Below are positions 37,479-46,455 of a stretch of 59,960 bases of DNA, piece by piece. Positions within the stretch are counted from its first letter, which is position 1, and the number at the start of each line of letters is the position of its first letter. Origin of the DNA: Fermentimonas sp. (GTDB taxonomy: Bacteria; Bacteroidota; Bacteroidia; Bacteroidales; Dysgonomonadaceae); contig JAQUIZ010000005.1 of the NCBI GenBank assembly GCA_028683355.1, forward strand, positions 1-59,960. The letters run 5' to 3'. The notes under the pieces were generated by a model that was given only the letters and a program-made list of their open reading frames with translations, did not search any database and was not told the origin of the DNA. Made by a program: the position numbers and the translations under genes.

Positions 37479-38354
37479 TTACTTTCTCTCTTTTACAATT
37501 TCACTGTAAAGTTTGTCGGTAAGACTACTTGTTCCTATTCTGAATAGTTCCTTATTACACCACTCTTCACCAAGTATTTCCTTTACAATAGTATAATATT
37601 TCACTGCATCCTCAGGTGTGGAAACACCGCCTGATACTTTAATGCCTACTCTATTAGAAGTTGCTTTGTAATAAGATCTTATTGCATGACACATTGTGAA
37701 AACAGCCTCAGGGGTAGCTCCGGGATAACCCTTGCCTGTTGACGTCTTTAGAAAATCAGCACCGGAGTAAATCGATAAAATTGCTGCATTGTTTATATTT
37801 TCAGCAGTAATTAATGCACCGGTTTCCAAAATCACCTTTAGGGTTTTGTCTTTACATACCTCTTTTAACTCTGATATCTCTTCGCAAAAATCCTGATAAT
37901 ATTTATCCAGAAACAGTCCTGCATTAATAACAATATCAATTTCATCTGCGCCGTCTGATATAGCCAGTGATGTTTCAGCTACCTTAACCTCTATGAAAGT
38001 CTGTGATGATGGAAATCCACCTGCTACAGCTGCAATTTTTATATCAGCGGTTAGTGCTTCTTTTACAGTCTGCACAAAATTTGGGTAAATACATATAGCT
38101 GCAACATTATTTATCTCAGGGTCTGAACCTTCAAAAGAATTTATTTTTTCTGTAAATTTCCAGATATGTTCTTTTGTATCAGTTGTGTTTAGAGAAGTTT
38201 GATCAATACAGGTATAGAGTGTTTTATAAACCTCATATGTGTTGTTTTTATCAAACTCAGATGCAAGAATCTGATCAACCCTTTTTTTTGCCTCCTCATC
38301 CGAAAATTTAAGCGGATGTTTTTTCAGAGCTTGTAAGTATTTATTGTCTTCCAT
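37479..38354 (-). CDS. deoC: deoxyribose-phosphate aldolase
   Basis: A 291-residue class I aldolase that splits 2-deoxy-D-ribose 5-phosphate into glyceraldehyde 3-phosphate and acetaldehyde in deoxynucleoside salvage. The Schiff-base Lys lies in GADFLKTSTGKG, the second catalytic Lys in VGIKVSGGV, and the substrate Asp region in GADEIDIVINAG. Longer than the E. coli enzyme (259) because of an N-terminal extension of about 40 residues. It lies between the MazG-like gene (51 bp upstream) and lacZ. It should not be mistaken for the missing fuculose-phosphate aldolase of the fucI cluster, which is a class II enzyme. Confidence 0.94.
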   Translation of the reverse strand: MEDNKYLQALKKHPLKFSDEEAKKRVDQILASEFDKNNTYEVYKTLYTCIDQTSLNTTDTKEHIWKFTEKINSFEGSDPEINNVAAICIYPNFVQTVKEALTADIKIAAVAGGFPSSQTFIEVKVAETSLAISDGADEIDIVINAGLFLDKYYQDFCEEISELKEVCKDKTLKVILETGALITAENINNAAILSIYSGADFLKTSTGKGYPGATPEAVFTMCHAIRSYYKATSNRVGIKVSGGVSTPEDAVKYYTIVKEILGEEWCNKELFRIGTSSLTDKLYSEIVKERK

Positions 38355-38405
38355 TTAATACGGTTTTTTATTTAATTAAATATATAACATTTATAGTACA
38401 GGTGA

Positions 38406-38735
38406 TTATGATTTTAATTTATCATTATTCAAATGTCTTGTAGCATCTCTTTTTGTTTTCTTTTCAATGCTGCTTAAAAACGATTCTTCAAGATTTACTC
38501 CTGTTTGATTAGCAATACATATCAATACCCAGAGAATATCACCAATCTCTTCTGACATATTTTTAGACAGATCAGATTCTTTGGATGATTGTTCTCCATA
38601 AGTCCTTGCCATAACTCGTGCTAATTCACCTACCTCTTCAGTTAGTAATGTCATGTTGGTAAGTTCTCCAAAATATCGCACGCCATACATTTTAATCCAT
38701 TCATCAACTTTACTTTGTGCTTCCCTAATAGTCAT
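38406..38735 (-). CDS. MazG-like nucleotide pyrophosphohydrolase
   Basis: About 109 residues (from MTIREAQSKVDEW) of the all-alpha NTP pyrophosphohydrolase superfamily. Metal-binding acidic motifs are LTEEVGELARVMAR and MSEEIGDILWVLICIA. It probably hydrolyses a non-canonical or damaged nucleoside triphosphate. A longer reading begins with GTG at 38807 and overlaps the dtd stop codon as GTGA; I prefer the ATG at 38735 because the family starts there and the extra 24 residues are not conserved-looking. It follows dtd and precedes deoC. Confidence 0.85.
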   Translation of the reverse strand: MTIREAQSKVDEWIKMYGVRYFGELTNMTLLTEEVGELARVMARTYGEQSSKESDLSKNMSEEIGDILWVLICIANQTGVNLEESFLSSIEKKTKRDATRHLNNDKLKS

Positions 38736-38803
38736 AAAAATATCTATTAATACATTTTGTTTTAGAAAAGAATTCAAACCTAAATTGTCAACCAACAAAA
38801 AAA

Positions 38804-39256
38804 TCACTCCCTGTTTTTAGAGTCTATCCATATAGTAACAGGACCATCATTCAGAAGTTTTACTTTCATATCAGCTCCAAATTCACCTGTCTTAACCTGT
38901 TTATCCAGCAATTTGGACAATTCAGCACAAAATTGATCGTACAAAGGAATCGAAACATCAGGCTTAGCTGCTTTAATATATGAAGGACGATTACCTTTTT
39001 TAGTGCTAGCATGTAAAGTGAACTGAGAAACAACAAGTATATCCCCTCCTGAATCTAATATTGAACGATTCATCACTCCGTTTTCGTCATCAAATATACG
39101 CAAATTAACACTCTTTTTAGCTAAAAACTCTATGTCTTCTTTGTCATCATCATTTTCTATGCCTACGAAAATAAGTAATCCTTCATCTATCTTGCTTTTT
39201 ATTTCACCTTCTATTTGAACCGATGCTTCAGATACTCTTTGTATTAAAACTCGCAT
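38804..39256 (-). CDS. dtd: D-aminoacyl-tRNA deacylase
   Basis: DTD, 150 residues, removes D-amino acids mischarged onto tRNA. Signatures: MRVLIQRVSEASV at the N-terminus, VVSQFTLHASTKKGNRPSY (the SQFTL motif) and the C-terminal NDGPVTIWIDS containing the Gly-cisPro element. It starts 2 nt after the uvrC stop codon, so the two genes are in one transcription unit. Confidence 0.95.
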   Translation of the reverse strand: MRVLIQRVSEASVQIEGEIKSKIDEGLLIFVGIENDDDKEDIEFLAKKSVNLRIFDDENGVMNRSILDSGGDILVVSQFTLHASTKKGNRPSYIKAAKPDVSIPLYDQFCAELSKLLDKQVKTGEFGADMKVKLLNDGPVTIWIDSKNRE

Positions 39257-39258
39257 TT

Positions 39259-41061
39259 CTATTTTATTTCTTTACTGTTTATCCAATTCCAAATAATTTC
39301 ACCCTTACTTTTGCCTACCAAATTTATTATTTCATTCTTCTCGGATTCTTTTAATCTTTTCGTGCTTTTAAAATGTAATAATAATTTTTTCTTTGTCTCT
39401 TTACCTATACCTTTAATTGTATCTAGTTCGGAAGAAACTTGCGCCTTACTCCTTTTCTTTCTGTGAAAAGTCAAACCAAATCTATGAGCTTCATCTCTTA
39501 GTTGCTGAATAAGTTTTAGTGTTTCAGAATTTTTATCAATATAGAGTGGAATTGAGTCATCAGGGAAATAAATCTCTTCTAAACGCTCAGCAATACCAAT
39601 TATTGCAATTTTTCCGTAAAGACCAATTTTCTGAAGAGAATTTACGGCAGCACTTAATTGACCTTTACCACCGTCAATTACAATCAGTTGGGGCAGGGAT
39701 TCGCCTTCGTTAAGCAGCCGAGAGTAGCGTCTTTCAACAACTTCGCGCATCGATGCGTAATCATCGGGCCCCAGAACGCTTTTAATATTATAATGTCTAT
39801 AATCTTTTTTCGAAGGTTTGGCTTTTTTAAAAACAACACATGCTGCAACCGGATTTGTACCTTGAATATTGGAGTTATCAAAACATTCTATATGTAATGG
39901 AAGATCTTTCAGATGTAAATCTTTTTTCATGGTTGTCAAAATTCTTGTAACCCTCTGTTCGGGATTTAACATCTCCGCCTTCTTAAGTTTGTCAATTTTA
40001 TACTGCTTTACATTTTTCTCTGAAAGTGAAAGCAATTTCTTTTTATCCCCTCTCTGAGGAATTATAAAATCAACATTTGATAATTTTAATTCAGGTACAA
40101 ATGGCACAATTATCTCTTTCGAATCACTCCCAAAACGTTGCCTCATTTCAATAATACCTAAGCCAAGCAATTCTTCGGGGCTCTCATCAAGTTTCTTTTT
40201 ATATTCAAATGTATAGGCTTGATTTATACCGCCATTTACAACATGAAGATAGTTTATGAAAGCCGAGTTTTCATCCTCTTCAAAAGAGTATACATCAAGA
40301 TTATAATTAATATTGCTAACTACCTGTGATTTTTCTCTGAAGTTTTGAATTAACTGCAGTTTTTCTTTAAGTTCATTTGCTTCTTCATATCTCATTTCAG
40401 CTGAAAGTTCATTCATTCTTGCAATTACCTGCTTTTCAATTATTGAAACATTCCCCTTTAGTATTTCATTAATTTCATCGATGTTATTGTTATAATCTTC
40501 CAAAGATTGTAATCCTTCACATGGACCTTTACATCGATTTATATGGTATTCAAGACATACTTTAAATTTACCTGCAGCAATATTTTCAGGTGTGAGATTA
40601 AGTCTGCATGTTCTTATTTTATATACTTTTCTTACTATTTCAAGAAGTGCATTTACTGAAAGAACAGATGTGTATGGACCATAATATTTAGAGCCATCCT
40701 TAACAATATTACGAGTTTTATATACACGTGGAAAGAATTCGTTTTTAATAACTATTGAAGGGTAGGTCTTATCATCCTTCAACATTACATTATAACGCGG
40801 TTTGAGCTTTTTGATCAGGTTGTTTTCCAGCAAGAATGTGTCTTCCTCCGTGTTTACAACAATATATTTTATCTTACGTATATTTCGTACTAATATCCGT
40901 GTTTTAGGATGATCATGATTTTTATTGAAATAAGAAGAAACACGCCTTTTTAGATCCTTAGCTTTGCCAACATAAATTACCGTTCCTTTATCATCTAAAA
41001 ACTGGTAACATCCCGGCTGGTTAGGAATTACCGCAAGCGTATTTCTAATATCATCGTTCAT
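39259..41061 (-). CDS. uvrC: excinuclease ABC subunit C
   Basis: UvrC, 600 residues, makes both incisions in nucleotide excision repair. The N-terminal GIY-YIG nuclease is seen at about residues 13-95 (GCYQFLDDKGTVIYVGKAKDLKRRV), a Cys-containing region at about 150-180, the UVR motif at about 205-240 (AEMRYEEANELKEKLQLIQ), the UvrC RNase H-like nuclease at about 375-500 (HIECFDNSNIQGTNPVAACVVF, LIVIDGGKGQLSAA) and a C-terminal helix-hairpin-helix (LDTIKGIGKETKKKLL). Complete. It lies between apt and dtd on the same strand. Confidence 0.96.
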   Translation of the reverse strand: MNDDIRNTLAVIPNQPGCYQFLDDKGTVIYVGKAKDLKRRVSSYFNKNHDHPKTRILVRNIRKIKYIVVNTEEDTFLLENNLIKKLKPRYNVMLKDDKTYPSIVIKNEFFPRVYKTRNIVKDGSKYYGPYTSVLSVNALLEIVRKVYKIRTCRLNLTPENIAAGKFKVCLEYHINRCKGPCEGLQSLEDYNNNIDEINEILKGNVSIIEKQVIARMNELSAEMRYEEANELKEKLQLIQNFREKSQVVSNINYNLDVYSFEEDENSAFINYLHVVNGGINQAYTFEYKKKLDESPEELLGLGIIEMRQRFGSDSKEIIVPFVPELKLSNVDFIIPQRGDKKKLLSLSEKNVKQYKIDKLKKAEMLNPEQRVTRILTTMKKDLHLKDLPLHIECFDNSNIQGTNPVAACVVFKKAKPSKKDYRHYNIKSVLGPDDYASMREVVERRYSRLLNEGESLPQLIVIDGGKGQLSAAVNSLQKIGLYGKIAIIGIAERLEEIYFPDDSIPLYIDKNSETLKLIQQLRDEAHRFGLTFHRKKRSKAQVSSELDTIKGIGKETKKKLLLHFKSTKRLKESEKNEIINLVGKSKGEIIWNWINSKEIK

Positions 41062-41094
41062 CTCTTAACAATGAATAATCACCAAATTATATGA

Positions 41095-41619
41095 TTAAAA
41101 TTTAATTATAGAATTTATTTCAACATCTGACGGAAAATGCTGACGACCATCCAACTCTTCCAGTTCAATAAGAAAATTGATATAGATTTTTTTAACGCCA
41201 AGTTTTTTTACAAGATTATATGCAGCTACCATTGTTCCACCTGTCGCAAGTAGGTCGTCATGGAGTAATACAACATCGTTTTCATCTAAAGAATCTTCAT
41301 GAATCTGTACTGCATCTACGCCATATTCTTTTGTGTAAGTTTCCTCAATTACTTTATAAGGAAGTTTTCCTGGTTTACGAATCGGAACAAAACCTGCATT
41401 TAGTTTAATTGCAGTAGCAGGTCCCATAAAAAATCCTCTGGATTCTATACCTACAACTTTTGTAATCTCCTTGTCTTTGTATAGATTAAATAGGATTTCA
41501 GACAACTCTTTTAAATGCTCCGATGATTGAAATAGGGTAGTAATGTCTCTGAACTGTATTCCGGGAATTGGAAAATCCGGAATGTTTCTTACTGCTTTTG
41601 TCAGTGTCTCTATGCTCAT
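41095..41619 (-). CDS. apt: adenine phosphoribosyltransferase
   Basis: APRT, 174 residues, converts adenine and PRPP to AMP in purine salvage. The N-terminal IPDFPIPGIQFRDITTLF and the PRPP-binding loop VVLLHDDLLATGGTM are characteristic, with GIESRGFFMGPATAIKL between them. It follows mnmG by 54 bp; that gap contains the parS-like palindrome. It precedes uvrC by 33 bp. Confidence 0.96.
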   Translation of the reverse strand: MSIETLTKAVRNIPDFPIPGIQFRDITTLFQSSEHLKELSEILFNLYKDKEITKVVGIESRGFFMGPATAIKLNAGFVPIRKPGKLPYKVIEETYTKEYGVDAVQIHEDSLDENDVVLLHDDLLATGGTMVAAYNLVKKLGVKKIYINFLIELEELDGRQHFPSDVEINSIIKF

Positions 41620-41648
41620 TATTTTATTAAATTAGTTGCTTTTTTAAT

Positions 41649-41664
41649 TGTTCCACGTGGAACA
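41649..41664. other. parS-like chromosome partition site (perfect palindrome)
   Basis: TGTTCCACGTGGAACA is a perfect 16-bp palindrome matching the widely conserved ParB-binding parS type (TGTTTCACGTGAAACA in Bacillus, with the CC/GG variant in other phyla). It lies in the intergenic gap between mnmG and apt. A second, one-mismatch copy is at 48421-48436. parS sites usually cluster near oriC, and mnmG is often close to the origin. Sequence seen; function from known parS conservation. Confidence 0.8.
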
Positions 41665-41673
41665 TCTGTTGGC

Positions 41674-43548
41674 CTATCTGCCTAATAGAACGAGAAGTAC
41701 AGAAATATCATTAGGTGATACGCCCGGTATACGTCCTGCTTGTGCAATTGTTTCCGGATTTATACGTGTAAGTTTGTGTCGTGCTTCTGTGGACAAGGAT
41801 TGAATCTCATTGTAATTGAACCTGTCTTTAATTGATATGTCTTCCAGACGAGTGATCTTGTCAGCCATAATCTGCTCCCTTTTAATATATCCGCTATATT
41901 TAATTTTGATATTGGCCGATTCAATTACTTCTTCTTTTCGGTCTGTAATTGTGTCCAGTAAATCTCTCAGCGAATCTATTTCCTGAGCCATTAATTGCAG
42001 ATCGATATGAGGTCTGGTAAGTAAATCAACAAGTTTTACTCCATGCTTTAAAGGTGCTGTGCCAACGCTTTCCAAAAATGGATTTATACGAGCAGCCTTA
42101 ACAGAAAAATTGTCTACAAACTCTTTAATCATTTTCACCATCTCAGTTTTTTGATGGAGGAAATTGAGTCTTTCTGAAGTGGCCAATCCTAGTTCGTAAC
42201 CTTTTTCGGTGAGTCTCTCATCGGCGTTATCCTGACGTAAAAGTATCCGGTATTCAGCACGAGAGGTGAACATTCTGTACGGTTCATCCACACCCTTAGT
42301 TATAAGGTCATCGATTAACACTCCAATATATGCTTCATCTCTTCTCAGTGTGAATGGCGATCCTCCATGGCAGTTTATATGTGCATTTATTCCTGCTATC
42401 AGCCCTTGCCCTGCTGCCTCTTCGTAACCCGTTGTCCCGTTAATCTGACCTGCAAAGAACAGGTTTTTTACCATCTTAGTCTCTAAAGTGGCTTCTAACT
42501 GAGTAGGGTCGAAAAAGTCATATTCGATAGCGTAACCGGGACGGAAAATATGAACATTCCTGAAAGCCGGAACCAATTGAAGTGCTTTCAACTGATTCTG
42601 TAAGGGTAGGGAAGAGGAGAAACCATTTAAATAGTACTCATGCGTATTTACACCCTCCGGTTCTAAAAACAACTGGTGACTGGTTTTATCAGAGAAAGTT
42701 ACAATTTTAGTTTCTATGCTGGGGCAGTAACGTGGACCAATACTTTTAATCTGGCCATTGTACAATGGTGAGTCGTTCAATCCCTCCCTTAAAGCTTCGT
42801 GCACTTCTTCATTTGTGTAAGAAATCCAGCAGCTCCTTTGCTCCAAAGTTCTTTGTATATCGGGAAGGTAGGAGAATTTATGAAAATCATCGTCACCTTT
42901 TTGTTCTTCCATTAGTGAAAAGTCAACAGATCTTGCATCGATTCTAACAGGTGTACCCGTTTTCATTCGGTCTGTTTTGAATCCAAAATCGCGCAATTGT
43001 TCCGACATTCCGTATGAAGCCGGCTCACCAATCCGGCCACCGCCAATCTGCACTTTTCCTACATGGATCAAACCATTAAGAAATGTGCCGTTTGTCAAAA
43101 CAACAGACTTAGCCCTGAATTCAACTCCTATACGGGTCTTAACTCCGGTCACTGTTGCACCGTCAAATATAAGTTCAGTTACCATATCCTGCCACATAGC
43201 AAGGTTTGGTGTATTTTCAATTATATCCCGCCAGGTTTCGATAAATTTAACCCTGTCGCTTTGTACACGTGGACTCCACATAGCCGGACCTTTAGAGCGG
43301 TTAAGCATGCGGAATTGTATTGCTGTTTTATCGCTAACGATTCCCATCTGGCCACCCAAAGCATCTATTTCACGTACAATCTGTCCTTTTGCAATACCGC
43401 CAACAGCAGGGTTGCAGCTCATCTGGGCAATCTTATTCATATCCATTGTAATAAGCAATGTTTTAGAACCCATATTAGCTGCTGCTGTTGCTGCTTCGCA
43501 ACCGGCATGTCCTGCACCGACTACAATTATGTCATAATTAAAATTCAT
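41674..43548 (-). CDS. mnmG: tRNA uridine-5-carboxymethylaminomethyl modification enzyme MnmG (GidA)
   Basis: A 624-residue FAD enzyme that works with MnmE to modify U34 of certain tRNAs. FAD-binding motif IVVGAGHAGCEAATAAANMG at the N-terminus, followed by CNPAVGGIAKGQIVREIDALGG, GTFLNGLIHVG, and FFAGQINGTTGYEEAAGQGLIAG. The C-terminal helical domain (RINPETIAQAGRIPGVSPNDISVLLVLL) is complete. It heads a minus-strand run mnmG-apt-uvrC-dtd-MazG-like, with a -7 box about 30 nt upstream. The gene is often found near replication origins, in keeping with the parS-like site after it. Confidence 0.97.
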   Translation of the reverse strand: MNFNYDIIVVGAGHAGCEAATAAANMGSKTLLITMDMNKIAQMSCNPAVGGIAKGQIVREIDALGGQMGIVSDKTAIQFRMLNRSKGPAMWSPRVQSDRVKFIETWRDIIENTPNLAMWQDMVTELIFDGATVTGVKTRIGVEFRAKSVVLTNGTFLNGLIHVGKVQIGGGRIGEPASYGMSEQLRDFGFKTDRMKTGTPVRIDARSVDFSLMEEQKGDDDFHKFSYLPDIQRTLEQRSCWISYTNEEVHEALREGLNDSPLYNGQIKSIGPRYCPSIETKIVTFSDKTSHQLFLEPEGVNTHEYYLNGFSSSLPLQNQLKALQLVPAFRNVHIFRPGYAIEYDFFDPTQLEATLETKMVKNLFFAGQINGTTGYEEAAGQGLIAGINAHINCHGGSPFTLRRDEAYIGVLIDDLITKGVDEPYRMFTSRAEYRILLRQDNADERLTEKGYELGLATSERLNFLHQKTEMVKMIKEFVDNFSVKAARINPFLESVGTAPLKHGVKLVDLLTRPHIDLQLMAQEIDSLRDLLDTITDRKEEVIESANIKIKYSGYIKREQIMADKITRLEDISIKDRFNYNEIQSLSTEARHKLTRINPETIAQAGRIPGVSPNDISVLLVLLGR

Positions 43549-43577
43549 CTTTTACTCTTTGCACTCTATTAAAGGTC

Positions 43578-43585
43578 CAAAGATA
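43578..43585 (-). promoter_or_regulatory. -7 promoter box of mnmG
   Basis: Minus-strand TATCTTTG (plus CAAAGATA) matches TAnnTTTG, 29 nt upstream of the mnmG start codon. Confidence 0.65.
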
Positions 43586-43649
43586 CTAAAAAAGAAAACG
43601 TTACGTTTATGTTGGATGTTAATTACAGATAAGAACTGCGGAAAGATCT

Positions 43650-44600
43650 TTATTTCAGGAAGATACGCATAACTACAGGTAGATGGTCACTATAACCGCC
43701 TTTGTAACTTCCACTGTATGTTCTGTTAGGTTTTGCCTGACCTTTACTGTCATAATGTAGTAATAAGGGAGGGTTGAAAACATCTGCCAGCTCCGGTTTA
43801 CAAATAATTTTTTCTGACAGTAACATATTACCGGAAACAATGAATTGATCGAACATCTGCCAACCTTTGTGAAACGTGGTCCCAATACCCTTTTTATGTC
43901 TCGGATATAACAGATTGTATAGTTTAAGTGGTTCAATTTTCTCGAAACTTTTCTTCGCACCAAGGATCTCATCAATACTGTTATCATCGGGAGTGTCATT
44001 GAAATCCCCCATTATAACAATATTTTCAGATGGATTTGAACTAAGGACTCTGAAGACCTCGTGCCTCAGTTCACTTGCAACAAAATATCGCCTTCTTTCT
44101 GATTTCTCTCTACCTTCAGCTCTTGATGGAAAATGAGTAATGAAAAGATGAATTGTTTCATCATTTTTGAGCTTACCCACTACATACAGAATATCGCGTG
44201 TTCTATCTTCTATACCCGGGAGATGAACTGTTATAGCTTTGGAGTTGATAATGGTAAAAGTCCGCGTATCGTATATCATGGCTACATCAGATCCTCTTTC
44301 GTCGGGACTGTCATAATGTATAAAGCTGTATCCCGCTATCCCATTATTTCGCAAACTGTCCAATATATCTGTCATTACTGATTTATTTTCTATTTCTGCT
44401 AAACCAATTACATCAGGTATATCCGGAGTTACAATTTCCCTTATAACTTTATTGAGCTTTTTAACCTTATCTATGTATCGTTCATTAGTCCACTCCCTGA
44501 AACCATTAGGAGTGTAATCATCATCCATAGTCAGTGGGTCATCTTCTATATCATAGAAGTTTTCAGTATTATAAAACATGAATGAAAAAGGATGAGGCAT
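43650..44600 (-). CDS. endonuclease/exonuclease/phosphatase family protein
   Basis: A 316-residue EEP-fold protein. Active-site elements are visible in order: FMFYNTENFYD (Asn), IGLAEIENKSVM (metal-binding Glu), ITHFPSRAEGR, IVIMGDFNDTPDD (Asp/Asn) and GGYSDHLPVVMRI (Asp-His). No signal peptide is apparent at this start. The Bacteroidetes family is common and its substrate, nucleic acid or phosphorylated small molecule, is unknown. It follows ybeY by 60 bp on the same strand. Confidence 0.87.
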   Translation of the reverse strand: MPHPFSFMFYNTENFYDIEDDPLTMDDDYTPNGFREWTNERYIDKVKKLNKVIREIVTPDIPDVIGLAEIENKSVMTDILDSLRNNGIAGYSFIHYDSPDERGSDVAMIYDTRTFTIINSKAITVHLPGIEDRTRDILYVVGKLKNDETIHLFITHFPSRAEGREKSERRRYFVASELRHEVFRVLSSNPSENIVIMGDFNDTPDDNSIDEILGAKKSFEKIEPLKLYNLLYPRHKKGIGTTFHKGWQMFDQFIVSGNMLLSEKIICKPELADVFNPPLLLHYDSKGQAKPNRTYSGSYKGGYSDHLPVVMRIFLK

Positions 44601-44660
44601 ATCAATTTAAAGTTTACAAATGTTATTAATTAACTGTTCGATTCATCCTTTTGTAAATTG

Positions 44661-45086
44661 TTACTCATTAATTTTCAGCAACTTCAGAGCACTGTTTTCA
44701 GCTTCTCTCATACTCTTTTTTTCATCTTCTGAGCCGTCATCAAGTCCGCATAAGTGCAAAATGCCATGGATAATGACACGGTACAGTTCCTCCTGATAAT
44801 CAGTAGTATACTTTTGTGAATTCGACCTAACAGTATCGAGGCTGATAAATATGTCTCCTGATATTTTATCTTCCTCACTATAGTCGAAAGTTATAATATC
44901 AGTATAAAAATCATGCTTGAGATACAGTCTGTTCACCTCGAGAATTTTATCATCATTACAAAACAGATAAGCTATTTCACCTACAGTTTTGCTGTAACTC
45001 CCGGCTACAGCTTTAATCCATTCCGATATTCTTCTTTTCTTAATATCGGGTAGTTTAATGTTTTCTGCCTGAAAAGATATTGCCAT
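44661..45086 (-). CDS. ybeY: rRNA maturation endoribonuclease YbeY
   Basis: A 141-residue metalloenzyme for 16S rRNA 3' maturation and ribosome quality control. The zinc motif HGILHLCGLDDGSEDE carries the three ligands of the HxxxHxxGxD-type signature, and DIITFDYSEEDKISGDIFIS is the conserved upstream segment. It starts 11 nt after the stop codon of the SpmAB-like gene, so the two are co-transcribed. Confidence 0.95.
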   Translation of the reverse strand: MAISFQAENIKLPDIKKRRISEWIKAVAGSYSKTVGEIAYLFCNDDKILEVNRLYLKHDFYTDIITFDYSEEDKISGDIFISLDTVRSNSQKYTTDYQEELYRVIIHGILHLCGLDDGSEDEKKSMREAENSALKLLKINE

Positions 45087-45097
45087 AATTCTAGTTA

Positions 45098-46330
45098 TTA
45101 ACCGAAAAATAGATATGCTACAAAAATAGCAGCAATAACACCCGCTAAATCAGCCAGCAGTGCATACTGAACTGTATATCGTGTATTTTTAATGTTTACT
45201 GCGCCATAATATACTGCTACAATATAGAATGTTGTATCAGTAGCTCCCTGAAGTACACTTGATAACCTTCCTGCAAATGAGTCAGCACCAAATGTCTGCA
45301 TAGCATCAATCATCATTCCCCTTGCCCCGCTGCCACTTAATGGTTTCATGAGTGCTGTGGGTATCCCGTCAACCCAGCGAGTATCAATACCGGTTAACCC
45401 AACCAGACTCCTGATTCCCTCCATAAGGAAATCCATGGCTCCTGAAGCACGGAAAACACCTATTCCAACCAGTATTGCAATAAGATAAGGAATAATTGAT
45501 ACAGCGGTCTTAAAACCCTCTTTTGCACCGTCTATAAATGATTCAAAAATGTTGATCTTACGACGCATTGCTTTAATGATAAAAAGTACTATTATCGTGA
45601 GGAGAATTATATTGGCAACCAGACTGGAAACAATGCTTACCTGCTCTTGGGGCATCGACTTAAAAATAAGTACAGTACCAGCAATTATACCTCCCATTAT
45701 AAGCAGGAATCCAAGAATCTCTTTACTGAAAATATTGATACGCTGCTTGAGGCATACTGCTATTAATCCTACCACTGTAGCCACAAATGTGGCAATCATT
45801 ATAGGAATAAATATATCTGCAGGATTAGCAGCGCCCATCTGTGCACGGTAAACCATTATAGTTACCGGTATTAATGTCAGTCCTGATGCATTAAGAACCA
45901 GAAACATAATCATAGGATTTGATGCCTGGTCTTTCTTTGGATTAATCTCCTGCAACTCTTGCATAGCTTTTAATCCAAAAGGTGTAGCAGCATTATCCAG
46001 TCCAAGCATATTTGCCGATAAATTCATCAGCATTGATCCTGAAGCAGGATGGTTTTTAGGTATATCCGGGAAGAGTTTGGAAAATAGTGGTGCAACACCT
46101 CTCGAGAACAGCTCGATCATGCCTCCTCTCTCTCCAATCTTCATGATTCCCAGCCACAGTGAGAGTACTCCCGTGAGTCCGAGAGAAATCTCAAAACCTG
46201 TTCTTGCGGTGTCGTAGGTTGAGTTCATGATGTCGGTAAACACCTGAACATCGCCAAAGAAGATAAGCTTTGTCAATGCAACAATAAAAGCTATAAGAAA
46301 GAAAGCTATCCAAATATAATTCAGGACCAT
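45098..46330 (-). CDS. nucleoside-recognition (Gate) domain membrane protein, SpmA-SpmB fusion type
   Basis: A 410-residue inner-membrane protein with about ten hydrophobic segments. The N-terminal half resembles spore maturation protein SpmA (GMIELFSRGVAPLFSKLFPDIP, LSANMLGLDNAATPFGLKAM) and the C-terminal half SpmB (LIAILVGIGVFRASGAMDFL, PLSGSGARGMMIDAM, QGATDTTFYIVAVYYGA). Both halves carry the Gate/nucleoside-recognition fold. Single-gene fusions of this kind occur in non-sporulating Bacteroidetes, so sporulation is not implied; a transport role is likely but its substrate is unknown. It leads a unit with ybeY and the EEP gene. Confidence 0.88.
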   Translation of the reverse strand: MVLNYIWIAFFLIAFIVALTKLIFFGDVQVFTDIMNSTYDTARTGFEISLGLTGVLSLWLGIMKIGERGGMIELFSRGVAPLFSKLFPDIPKNHPASGSMLMNLSANMLGLDNAATPFGLKAMQELQEINPKKDQASNPMIMFLVLNASGLTLIPVTIMVYRAQMGAANPADIFIPIMIATFVATVVGLIAVCLKQRINIFSKEILGFLLIMGGIIAGTVLIFKSMPQEQVSIVSSLVANIILLTIIVLFIIKAMRRKINIFESFIDGAKEGFKTAVSIIPYLIAILVGIGVFRASGAMDFLMEGIRSLVGLTGIDTRWVDGIPTALMKPLSGSGARGMMIDAMQTFGADSFAGRLSSVLQGATDTTFYIVAVYYGAVNIKNTRYTVQYALLADLAGVIAAIFVAYLFFG

Positions 46331-46380
46331 TACTGAGCTGTTTCGTCGAATATTAAGTAGACATTCTGAATAAAATCAAT

Positions 46381-46388
46381 CAAAGATA
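46381..46388 (-). promoter_or_regulatory. -7 promoter box of the SpmAB-like/ybeY unit
   Basis: Minus-strand TATCTTTG (plus CAAAGATA) matches TAnnTTTG, 50 nt upstream of the start codon at 46330. Confidence 0.6.
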
Positions 46389-46455
46389 CAATTTAATGGA
46401 ATTATGAACAAGGAGCAAATAAAATTTATTAACTTTATGGATTAACACAATAAAT

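Noticed and set aside
37479-38354. deoC as the missing aldolase of the fucI cluster
   Set aside because: It is a class I deoxyribose-phosphate aldolase with Schiff-base Lys motifs, on the other strand and over 11 kb away in a different operon.
38736-38807. GTG start overlapping the dtd stop codon for the MazG-like protein
   Set aside because: The extra 24 residues look unlike the family, which normally begins close to MTIREAQ at 38735; the GTGA overlap remains a minor possibility.
45098-46330. Evidence for sporulation from SpmA/SpmB similarity
   Set aside because: Fused SpmAB-like Gate-domain proteins occur in non-sporulating Bacteroidetes, and no other sporulation gene is present.
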